Assembly: GCA_038501625.1 (NCBI GenBank)
Contig: JAZAYU010000201.1
Coordinates: forward strand, 806,001 to 870,000
From: Corbicula japonica
Taxonomy: Eukaryota > Mollusca > Bivalvia > Venerida > Cyrenidae
Reading direction: 5' to 3'
Length of the DNA: 64,000 nt
This document shows positions 1 through 12,800 of this stretch, piece after piece. Made by a program: the position numbers and the translations under genes. Within the stretch, counting starts at the first letter, position 1. Each line of letters begins with the position of its first letter. The notes under the pieces are model-generated. The model was not told where the DNA came from. It made no database searches and saw nothing but the letters and a program-made list of their open reading frames with translations.

Positions 1-268
1 CATTTACTCAGTGTCAAAATTTATTTTTAAACTAACAATTTTTTTCCAGGAAAAGCCGCCGTTTTTGAATGTATAGTTGTTTTGATGAATTTTTCAAAAA
101 TAATGTCGGAGTCAATTTCTATTTGCAAAGATGCTATAACGAAAATGCTTTTGTTTAAAACATATTAAACAAATGAAGTATTTGCTTCCTAATATGGGGT
201 AAGGTCATGTAAAAATATAATCATTCAAAATTTAGAATAAAAAAAATTAAAAAAACATGGTTACACAC

Positions 269-412
269 AAGTACTCCAAAGCAGTAAGATCAGTTAGTAA
301 TCCTGATTGAATGAAATCTATATTGTTATTAGAGAGGTAGAGTCGCTGTAAATTTGTTTGTCCGGTGAAAGATCCATCCGGTATCTGCCCCAGATTATTG
401 TTTTCGATGTAT
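269..412 (-). CDS. LRR gene exon 22 (two LRRs), last exon in window
   Basis: A 144-bp phase-2 exon encoding YIENNNLGQIPDGSFTGQTN, then LYLSNNNIDFIQSGLLTDL and ALEYL. The acceptor is TTTTCAG and the donor ACTT/GTGTGT is weak. The next exon must lie beyond the left edge; 1-268 shows no further LRR. Confidence 0.88.
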
Positions 413-759
413 CTGAAAATATAAGTTGAACCGTTAGAGACAACCAATTCTGGACAACAGTGTTTGTTACTTGTAGTTTAAAAGTCACTTCGCGACTGCA
501 ACATGCCTTACGTATCATAATATATGTTATAAATATTCACAAATTTCGAATAAGTATGCAATACAATATCATTTTGAACTACATATCCAATCAGGAGATG
601 AAAGTTTTAATTAAGTTTGCAGAATGTTCTCGAAATGACCATAAACGACATTACTCTTTATTTTGCGTTGTAGAAAAGTCATGCATGCCAAAGTTCTTTG
701 TTATTTCGTTAATTGTTTGTGGCGTCCTTTTTGAATTTCATACTTTTATAACAAGCATG

Positions 760-810
<51 letters not shown>

Positions 811-3800
811 TCTCTTCTTTTTCGCTGCATGGGGAGGCTGTGTTTTGTAGGTGTGGCGATTCCTGATATGCATATATTTCTTTTTTTTTATTTTCTTTTT
901 TTTCAAAGAGAATTTGAATAAGTTTTGGATATTTTAAATATTAAAATATTTTTGTAGGACAAAGTTACTTTAACCACTTACATTCTGAGTGGATTCTGCG
1001 AAGACGGTATAGCTTGTGGATAGACTGTGAGGAGATTGTTGGAGAGAAATATGTATCCCAGATTGACATTATCAAAGGCATCTATACTAAGACCAGTAAT
1101 GTTGTTATTGGTGAGGTAGAAAAACTCGCCAACGCTAGATGAACCACCAAATAACGGTTGCGTGATAATACCCAAGATGTTGTCGGACAAATCACTGAAA
1201 GAAAAAACAACGGACATATAATGCACAGGTTTTTAAAGGAACTTTCACCGAGTGACAAAACACGGACATTAATCTTGATCAACAAACTGTGGTTGGTAGG
1301 CCACTGAATGACAAAAATTGGGAATTTAATAATTTATGTCGTTTCAGGATAGGACACTGAATGATAAATCCCGGCCATAAAATATACAAGCTGTTGTTGG
1401 ACACGCACTGAAAACAATTTGTGGGCCTATAGTTGGATAGGTCGCCGAAAGACAAAGAATGGGCTTAAACACACAAAGATTTGTTTGACAGAAACAACAT
1501 ACGGACATATAATATTATAGTCGTTGTTGGTAAGTTCACGGAAACAAAATGCGCAAACATATTATACAAAAGTTGCTGTTAAACAGGCCATTTAAACACA
1601 AAACACGAACAACCATAACACATGTTACAATAAAACAGGCCACTTAAACACAAAACACGGACATATTATAACCCATGTTACAATAAAACATATCACTGAA
1701 ACACAAAACACAGACGTCTTTTCATCAACCGTACACGTAAAAACCCAAGAGCATATCAAATATTTTTTTGAAATGACCATTATATCATACAAAATATGGC
1801 ATCATGCTACATGTACTCGTATATGACGCTATTTTCCTTAAAATAAAGAAAAAAAATGACAGCATTTTTTAGGAGGAATATTTAATGATAACTTACAGAT
1901 TTTCGCTCACAACGACATTATAAAAAGCCTCCTTTTCCACTGTTGTGATTCCTCCACTATTGATGTAAATATTTCTAGCAGAAACACTGTTAAGTGCCCT
2001 CGAAGGAATCTTAGAGAAGTACATGCTGTTTAGAAACAAGTCCTCGGACAGACTGACGGACGAAAAGGATTTCCAGTGCAGCTCCCGCATTGTATTTCTC
2101 CGCAGGTCAAGGTTCTTTGCAGTAAGGCCGTTAAAAGCCTGCGTCGCAACTGATGTAATCTTGTTGTTGACTAAGGAACTTTTAAATAGAAATATATTAT
2201 ATTACATGTAAAGTAGAAAATTATTCGAGTGCTAGAACAGTGAACGATATATAAGAAACATAACGTTTAAGTTTACCTGTTCTCAACACTTAACAAATGA
2301 CGGTTAACCGGTGATTTGTTCATAAATAAAAATATAGATTTTAAGGTTCTGTGATGAATAATAACATTTTTAAACTAACAATAAAACTCGTTCACAAAAT
2401 TTTTGAAAGCAGCATTAAAATATAAATATGTTTGCTCTCTTTTCTATTTTACTGTGTGGGAAGGTTGTTTTCTCTGTGTTATGCACGATTAACCTTTTTT
2501 AAAAGTTAAAATCTTTGTCAAAAAGACCTTTCCATTGTTATATTAAAATATCAATCAAATAGAATCAATTCATTTCATCTTAGGAAACTGACTAAAAAGG
2601 TAAACGACTGCCAATCATATCCTGTTGGTGTACAATTGGATAAAAAATCTCTTATGCTCTTCGGTTTTTTGAATCTCAGAAACTTACAGCCAGTTTGCAA
2701 CGATCACATTATTGAATGTATTTGTCTCGAGGATGACAATCCTATTGCTGCTGAAGTCCATGGTCCCCTGTAGCGTGTCTCCGGCATCTACTATGTTGAG
2801 ATTCTGAAAGTCGCCGCCATTAGGGAGTCGTGTCAACACGTTATTTGCCAGTGAACTGAATGATATAGGAAGCAAGACATATGTTTCGTAATACTTAAAC
2901 TGTAAAACGGAATTGTCATGTATTTAAAAAAAGATAATAATAATGCTCGACATGTTTATTGAAAATCAAAATTAATATCTTAACTTTAACAATAGTAATA
3001 AATTTAATACACTCACCAAAAGTTCTAATTGGTCACATTTGGTCTGTATTTTTATTAGAAAGACATCGACTTAACTCATGATAAATAATTACTTGCAAAC
3101 AACGAACTTCGATATTATCATTTAATCTTTTTAAAAATTGAACTTAGGAACAGTTTTGAGGAGTTATTCTTAATTTTGCTAACATGCATTTCATGCAATA
3201 AAATCTCACGCAACCAGAAAACTACTTCGAGTTACTTTTTCAGTTTTAATTGAAACCCTCCTTAGGAAGAAAACCATTAAACAACCATTAAACCTTATTT
3301 TATTAAACAGCATTTTCGTGTAAAAATCCATTTATAATAACCTCCCTTTCAATTAAAGACTGTTCTTAATTTCAGCCTGCTTTGAAAGTCAATAGCACGA
3401 AAACAATCAAAAGATCAAAACGACATCGAAAAATTAATTACTAAACAACATAGTTATTTTCTAACTCTCTTGACACAGGAAAGAAACGGAACTAGCCTAC
3501 TTTCCTAACACATACAATTGATGACCAATTAGAGCTTTGGGTTACATAGTACATTTTAATTTGTTAAAATAATATTATATCAATACAATTCACGAACTGT
3601 TGAATGAAGAACAAGACATATTCATTTATTACATAAATACGGGTACTGATTACGGATGATCTTGAAACTAGAAAAATATATTATGCATCTATACATTAAC
3701 CGTGTTGCAATAAATATTAAAATACGAACGCGATATTGGGATGAGGGGAAGTGCTGCATTTTGCGTACATTAAGTTAGATAATATACGTTAAAGCTCAAC

Positions 3801-6800
3801 TTTGGGTACTAATAAGAAGTAAGTTGAGTAGAGTAAGTTGGTAGTGCTTGGCTCCTTACAGTCGTGTCATGATGGTGACGTGGGCAAATGTTCCATCTTC
3901 TATGTAGCCTATGTCATTGTTGTTAAACAAGATGTCCCCTTTTAGCGGACAGTTCTGGAAGTGAGATTTCAGCAGCTGTGGGATGTTGTTATACGCCATT
4001 TGTCTGGAAATAAAACAACAAAAAAACAAGGGCATATCCTTAAATATATTGACAAGTGAAATATGCATATCCAGAAATAATTGCCTCCTACACGAAGCCA
4101 ATATGTGGAGAGGAAATGAGAGCATGGGTTAATCAAAGGATCAATTTCAAAAAGACACCAAAACAATTTAAAGAAATTAAAGGAGATAAAAGCAAAATTA
4201 TATTTGTTTAAAATTTGATGAAAACAAGTAAAATACATGTAAATTAAAATATATCTCTTCTAGGGTCTGATCATTCTGTGATCTTGCAACATGCTCTTCT
4301 TTTTACTGTACAGTATCTAAAAAAACAATTCTCAAAGAAAGAATTAACTTTGAAAGCACCAAACAACACAAGTAATTAAAATATAAATATACACCTGGAA
4401 AAAAGTTAAGCACCCCCGACTTTTTTTTCAACCCACCTATATTCAAAGTTTCACAATGTGAAATTGTCATGTGTTTTTTCCTTTCTGTGAACTACTTTGG
4501 ATAATATTGATCATTATGTGTCAGAATAAAACAATATCATAAAAAAATAACAAAATTTTATTAACAAATGAGATCATTGAAATTCATATGACTTTTTCAC
4601 AATATCTCAGTCCTTCACAAGTATTGTCATACAGAGTTCATAAACACTGAATTTAATTCATTTTTCACTTCAGTAGATCAATTATCATCATAACAAAATT
4701 CGTATCACAGATAAATGTCAATATCGGGTGTATCCGCCATTTGCCTGGATAACTGCTGCAACCCTCCTACGCATACTGCCTGTAAGCCTTCTGATCTGCT
4801 GCTGCGTTATCCGTCGCCATTCCTGATGTAACCGAGCCTCTAACCTGAATGCTTTCATCCCTTTAACAATATAGTGAAGAAAATTTGAAACCTAAAATTA
4901 TTAAATTTTGATTTAATATGTTAAAAATAAACGGAAAACAAATAGGGGGTGCTTAACTTTTTTCCAGGTGTATACAAGACAAATTACCAAATATAACTTA
5001 CATTTCAGCGAGAGATGTACAGTTAGCAAATGCTGCTGGAGGGATATAGTCTATGGCATTGTTGCTGAGCCAGAGCTGTCGTAAATTCTGTAAATTGCTG
5101 AATGGATATTTGTGCAGGAAACGAAACTCATTGTTATCCAGTTTACTGCAAGGTAAAATTAGGAATAGCATTATATATACGGTTCTGTATAGCATGGTAA
5201 AATTTTGAATAGCATTTCATATATGGTTCTGTGTAGCATGGTAAAATTAGGAATAGCATTTAATATATGCTTCTGTATAGCATGGTAAAATTAGGAATAG
5301 CATTTAATATATGCTTCTGTATAGCATGGTAAAATTAGGAATAGCATTTAATATATGCTTCTGTATAGCATGGTAAAATTAGGAATAGCATTAAATATAT
5401 GCTTCTGTATAGCATGGTAAAATTAGGAATAGCATTTAATATATGCTTCTGTATAGCATGGTAAAATTAGGAATAGCATTTAATATATGCTTCTGTATAG
5501 CATGGTAAAGTTAGGAATAGCATTTTATATATGGTTTTGTATAGCATCGATAAAGTTTTTAACTACTTCTTAATAAAAACTAACAGTTATCAAGCAGTCA
5601 AAGCATTAACAAAATTAGAATGTGGAAAGTAAACTTTTCTGTGTTGTTAAACTGAAGTTTAAGCAATATTTTATAATTGGCGGGACATCCACTGGAATAA
5701 ATAATACATTCCAGCTGAAGAGACGGTACATGTTAATTTTGAAACCGCTGACTCCTTTGTATGGATGTATCTCAGGGTTCGTTCAGGGAAGTGTTCTATA
5801 CTTACAGATATTGTATGTCATCATTGAATGCACCATTCTCAATGGCAATGATTCTATTACCGGTCAATATTCTGAAAATAATTTGTATATATAAATAAAA
5901 TTAAAGATAGAGAGCGTGCATCAATAGCTTACATTAAGAGGTCGCAAACATTGCAAATGGCGAAAACAGGCTAAAATTTCAAAAAATGAATTTTGGGGGA
6001 AATACTTATTGCCACTTAGATTTGAGTAAATAAATGTATTTAGCTATGGATGTAGTAAATGTTTGCAAGCTCAATTTAGTCTAATTCATGTTCTAATTAC
6101 CAAGCACATACTAAAACAAAAGAAAAACCATTTGCATGAGAACTCTGAAATTCATGAACAATATACCAAAGCAACTCATACCTGAAATAAGTATATGCTG
6201 GTCTACAATGTTTAGTGCCAATCCGTCAAAATAATGTTAGGGTTATCAAGAAATTCAATGAAAACTTACTTCCTACTTTCACTTTCTACTTTCACTCTGA
6301 ACCAGGAAGTAAGATTTCCTTGAATTTCTTGAAAACCCTAACATTATTTTGACGAATTGGCACTAAACATTGTAGACCAGCATATACTTATTTCAGGTAT
6401 GAGTTGTTTTGGTATATTGTTCATGAATTTTAGAGTTCTCATGCAAATGGTTTTTCTTTTGTTTTAGTATGTGCTTGGTAATTAGAACATGAATTGGACT
6501 AAATTGAGCTTGCAAACATTTACTACATCCATAGCTAAATACATTTAATAACTAAAATATAGGTGGCAATAAGTATTTCCCCCAAAATTCATTTTTTGAA
6601 ATTTTAGCCTGTTTTCGCCATTTGCAATGTTTGCGATACCTTAAGACATATAGTCTACTGACTTAAAAATGATAACGTTTTGTAATATAAAACACGCCTG
6701 GCCCTTCCTCCGTACGCGCTGCATGCAGGTTAATGAAATCCAAATCGTGATCTGGTTCACACATTTATTTTAATGTAAATCAAAGCAAGTGTTATTGTAA

Positions 6801-9800
6801 AGTTAAGCAAATTAAGCGAAAAAAATAGTTTATACAATGTGACTAATGTAGTAAGGTTCTTGAATATTCCGGCCTCCAGAAAGGTGATTTTGTTGTCTTG
6901 CATGTAGAGCTGTGTCAGTGCCGGGAGAACTGTACTGTTTGTCACTGCTTTGGGAACGTACTGAATCACGTTGCTACCTATATGCCTGCAACATAACATC
7001 AACGAATAACATATAAGAATGGTCAAACAATGTCAACTTAATTGTTAATTGGGAAGACAAATTCACCGTTTTTCAGTGGCTTGTGATGCGCACATATAAA
7101 AAACATTCGATACGATGAGAACAAGGCAGTCGGAACGACAGCAATATCCCCACCTGCATGCGGGAATGTTAAAAGGTTATGGATACTTAATTGCAAATTA
7201 ACATATATATCTGTGCAACGATCTGGAGGTAAAGTAAACATTGATGAATCATCTGGCGATCTGGAGCAACATTTCCTCTGGTTCTGCGTCTTGTTTCTAG
7301 AAGTTGAACATTTTCTTCTGGTTTGATGACAAACATGTTCTCTAATTCATGCAACTTCCTTAAAATTCCTTCCAGGCTTTTCGAAGTAATGTAGCATTAA
7401 CAAAATACATCTCAATGCGGTGAACTTTTGACCAAAATTTCATGAAATTCAATTCAGGGGTTTAGAAATTATGGTAGAGACACATTTTACATGACACTAA
7501 CATCTAACCTGTGATCTTAACCTTGAGCCAGCATACTAGTAGTTGAAACAGAGGTTCTGCAAATTGTCTCAATGAGGTGAACTTTCGACCAAAGTTTCAT
7601 GAAATTCCGTCCAGCAGTTTGGAAATTATGACGAAATACATGTTTCAAACCTTCAAGGACAATTGGTGACCTTGAGACCGATAGGTTGGAACATGGGTTC
7701 TGCACATCGTCTTGATGGAATGGACATTTGAACAACAAGTTTGATAAAATTCATTCCAGGGGTTCAGAAGATATGACAGGACACAAAATACATGATTCAA
7801 ATCTTCAATTATCTTGATCTTGAGCCAGCCAGGTTTAAACATGGGTTCTGCACATTGCCTTCATGGGCTGTACATTTGACTAAAGTTTCATGAAATTCCT
7901 TTTAGGGCTTGAGTAGTTATGGACCAAACGAAGTTTGCACAAATGGAAGGACAAAATACATTGTTCAAATCTTCAAACACCACTGGAAACCTTGACCTTG
8001 AGCTGGCAAGGTTGGAACATGGGTTCTGCACATCATCTTGACAGACAGACGGACGGACGAAGACCATTCTTATATACCCCTCCCGCTAATGGATAACAAG
8101 CAGTAAAGCGAGGATGTGTTTTCAAAGTATAATTTAGTTCACCAGATTTGTTTTTAATCGTTTAAGAGGTCGCAAACATTGCAAATGGCGAAAACTAGCT
8201 AAAATTTCAAAAATGAATTTTGGGGGAACTACCTATAGCCACCTAGATTTTAGTAAAGAAATGTATTTAGCTATGGATGTAGTAAATGTTTGCAAGCTCA
8301 ATTTAGTCTAATTCATGTTCTAATTACCAAGCACATACTAAAACAAATGAAAAACCGTTTGCATGAGAACTCTGACATTCATCGACAATATACCAAAGCA
8401 ACTCATACCTGAAATAAGTATATGCTAGTCTTCAATGTTTAGTGCAAATTCGTCAAAATAATGATAGGGTTTTCAAGAAATTCAAGGAAATCTTACTTCC
8501 TGGTTCAAGCTGAAAGTCGAAATCTACTTTGAAGTAATCAGCAGTAACTCTATAAAAGTTTATATTGTTTAATTCCAAATTTTTAGACACGTGTCTTTAA
8601 TCAAGAAAAATACAGAATTTTTATTTTTTTTAATGTGTATTTTTCTTTAAAAATGGACGAGTGTCCGAAAATTTGGAATATTAGAATATAAATTTTTAAC
8701 AGAGTATACTTACAATAGATCTAAGACAGGAAGACACTGGAATGCATCATCATCTATACTATCCTCTGTGAGCCGGTTCCCTCCAAGGAACAAGTTCTGA
8801 AGATTTGTCATGTTACAAAAATCATCATTTTCTATATCGGTTATAAGATTGCCGTGTAAATACCTGAAAATATGCCAAGCAGTTTTTAATTGCTGAAATA
8901 TGTTTATATTTTGGGATATGGCATGTAACAAGGATGAATTGACAAACACTAGTTACTGTAGTGAAATCCATGACCTGCGCCAGAAACAAATACTTTAGAC
9001 TGGCTTATTTGTGCACATGAAAAGTTAGCATTTATAAAAGACAAAAATAGCAGTCATCTTAATGAGTCATACTCCTATTCAGACATTCGGAACCTTGCCT
9101 GACACCTGTAAATATTGCTCAGAAACAAACCAATCTCTACACTTACAAAGTATGGAGCACCGGGTACGCCGCAAATGGCGTAAAGAGATTTTTCTTCTGT
9201 GTATACAGAAACTTCTGAGACGCCGGGAACGCTTCGCTGCCGTACTCCGTCACATTCACAATACCATTGTTGTCAGCATATCTGTTATATAGATACCAAG
9301 TTCGTAACTACTAAGACAATATAAAATACAGGTTTTATCCGAGGCCGTGGCAGCCACACCACAATACTATATGGCGCTATAACTGTGTTAAATTTGTTAA
9401 CATGAAAATTACAAAACACGTATATGTGCCTGCATTGATTCTGTAATCATAATTTTTGCACTGGAGGTGCTATTGAATATCTATTGTACAGGAGAGAAAG
9501 GCAGAGGGTCACTTGTTGCCTTGTATGTGATATTTTACAACATGCATATAATTTAATCATGTTCTGATGACTTTAAAGTTGATATATTGTTGCAGTCGCT
9601 TTAATATGTATGTGGGGGTTTTATTGTTGTTTTATTTTAATTTAAGATAACCTTGATAAAATGAACATATTATTATAATTAACTTGTACAGTGACGATAT
9701 TAAACTTATAAATTGTAATAAAATTACTCACATGATTTCGAGTTTTGGATAGTAGCCCTCCTCGAGCACTTGATGTGGGTAGGTCTGCAGGGCGTTATCG

Positions 9801-12800
9801 CTAACAAACAAGTAGACCAGCTCGGCGTCTATATTCTTCCAAGCGTCATAAGCTATTGACGTCATCGGCGTCTTCTGAGAATGCAATCTTAGTTCCATCA
9901 AGGCGGGTAAGTTCTCAAAGCTGCGGCTAGGCAAAGCCGATATGTCGTTGTTATGAAGGTCTCTGCATACAAATTAAAACAGTTTCATGATAACATATGA
10001 CTATGATCAAAAAGAGAATCTGGTGGAACCATATAGGGCAACCAATTGCATAAATAAATAACGAAATCATGCACGTCGTCGTTTTGGATAGATCGAATTT
10101 GTAGGCTACTGTTCATTTGTGTAAATATTGCGTTGCGCTCAGTCCAGGGCTAGGCAGCGTGGGTATTTCCATTTCTGCACATTAACAAAGCTGGACAAAT
10201 CACGAGACTTAAAATTAAGTCTTCTGCGTGGATTGACAAAATATATTGCTTCCTAAAAATCAATCATCTGCATGTAATGACAAAGCGCCCTACCATTATC
10301 TATATCAAGAAACGTTTTCTAGTTATTGATCGGACAAGATTGGCAACTGACTGACGGACGGACCCACCTAAAAAATCTGGAAAACCATATACCGGTCGCT
10401 TCTTCAAAGTAATAATAATGGGCATACTAAAATGATAAAATTTGTTATAAATATTTATACTCACAAGTGTAATAATGTTGGAATATTAGAAAACACGTTC
10501 ACAGTAATCGTAGGCAAAAAGTTCTTGTGCACCTCTCTGAAATAAACAGTAATTACAGCATTTACAAACTGGAACATCATAATTTGTTCGATGACTACAG
10601 ACTTTTTTTTCGCATTCCCTTTGTTGTTTTTCCTTTATATTCATTCCAGTATTTCATAAGAAAATAATAAATGTTACAAGAGTGACATGTTAATAACAAA
10701 GAAAGGCTTTTAGGAAATGAATATGATTAACATCTAAGATAATGCAAATTTTCTGACAAAAACTTATACACTATAACTGCATAAAAGTTTGAGCAAGAAC
10801 TTACAATATTTTGAGGTTTGGTAGCTGATCAAAGGTTCCACCCTGTATGTAAACGATTTCATTGTTACTGATATTCCTGAAAACATAAAAAGCATATATG
10901 AAGAATGTCCTTACATACAAGGAAAATATAGACTGGAAGAATGAATTTAGCGTACAACTGCAGAAAACCGTGTCTCCAATATAAAAAAGGTTTACAATGT
11001 TCCGGAAGCACCTTTTAAACTCGTCTTTGCACTGTCGTCGGTAAAAAATAAAAGTATCAAAGTCCCCCTAACTGCAAAATGCAATTAATGCCAAAATATT
11101 TGGTATCAACATTAGACAATTTAAATTCTATAGTAAAACTGTCAATGATATAATCTCAATTTTGATACCAAATTAAGAAAAGCAGAAAACAACAAAGTGC
11201 ACACTTTTTTGTAATAGAGTTTATATTGCTGACAAAACCTATGTCATGTTTACTGCAATTATCAAGTACTTACAGATGTTGGAAAGTGGGTGTTGCTAGG
11301 GCAGCGATGCTGTTCCTGGAGATACGGGTGATCTTGTTGCCATCCATGCCCCTATAATGTTAACTTCATACATGAAAAATGGAATGTTTGGTAGCTGACG
11401 ATAGTTTAAATTGCTTTTGCAGAAACTAGGCATATCCTATTTCCTTTTACTAACAGGTTTATAAGCGAATGTGAAAAAAGTCACGCTAACAGGTAAATAA
11501 GCGATGAGGTATCCCCGAAATTAAAAAAAAAATACTAACAGTATATAAAGGACGAGGTATCCCGGAATAAATATAATTTTCTGAGTTTGAGGTACCAATA
11601 AGAAGAAAATTAATTTCCCTTGTTTGCAATGAAGTAACCGTTAGATGGCAGTTTTCGCACGAGAGATTCGTGCTGTATATCGCAGGGTTGGCATTCAGCT
11701 TTGGGTTACCGAAGTGTACACACTGATTTTTTAGTGTTAACTCTATTATACTCGTAGCGGAAAATTTTAACGACCACGTGAAATCTATTGACTTTGAATG
11801 ACTTATGTTTTAAAATAAGTCGACAACTGCTGAGGTTCAATCTTTTTGTGAAGGATTTGGACTGTGTTTTTTTAGGTTAAAAACGAGGAAAACTATATTC
11901 AGTATGATTTTAACTTCAGTATCGGTGATATTTTAACATGGTTGTTGGGATTATTGAGAAAAGGAAACTGGACCATTAAAAGGAATTTTAACTGAGGCAC
12001 TGGACCTTCTGAAGAAAAGGAACTGGTTAGAATTGTTAGACTTTTCTGGCGGCGTCTGAAAAACCGTCCGTCAGTACGAAACCAATCATTTGTGAGTGAC
12101 TCGGAAGACGAGTCGAGGATCAATCAGGCGAAAACCGGGTACTTAAGCGGAGGCGAAGTAGTTTTCGTGACAGAGGTTCGACCTACGCATTACATACTTC
12201 TATTGCTGGTTTGTTTGGTTGTTAGCCTTGGGTTTCTGGCTTTCAACCCAGACAGGTCGAGGCAAGCTTTTGAGAGGCTCATACAGCTACAGCAAGACTG
12301 TCTTAACTCCAGGAGTCACTTTTGTTCAGTTCAGTGGCTTCGCCCCTGGACCATGTTTTGCATGTGGAGAGAACACCAACTTCCGGGAGAACTTCCCTTC
12401 GTTCGAGAGAATAATCGGTAACGCAAAAAATGAGCCTTGTGACGTACAAGGGAATGATAATGAGATCGTTAATAAAAGATAAGTATAATTTTGATCTTTG
12501 TATGTTAACACATGATTACTATGAATTCAAACGGGGGCAGAAACACAAATTACAATGCGATGTAGACAAAATATTCATTTATGGAAAGCAATAGGAGCTA
12601 AAAGTTTTGTGTAAAAGACATTATTCAAAAATATCAACTTCCGCTTTTTATCAGCCAACCAGAATCTTTTAACAATAATAAATCAGCTTTGTTAAAACCC
12701 GATTTTATTAGCGGAAGTATTCAAAATTGATGACAGAAATTGAATAGAAAAATGTTCAGACCTTATTATGTAGTAAATCGTTTCACTTTTCAATGCCATA

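Noticed and set aside
460..921. 153-codon open frame on the plus strand
   Set aside because: Runs through the CT microsatellite (Leu-Ser repeat) and an intron of the LRR gene; no domain.
9062..9292. Plus-strand 76-codon open frame
   Set aside because: Antisense shadow of LRR exon 13.
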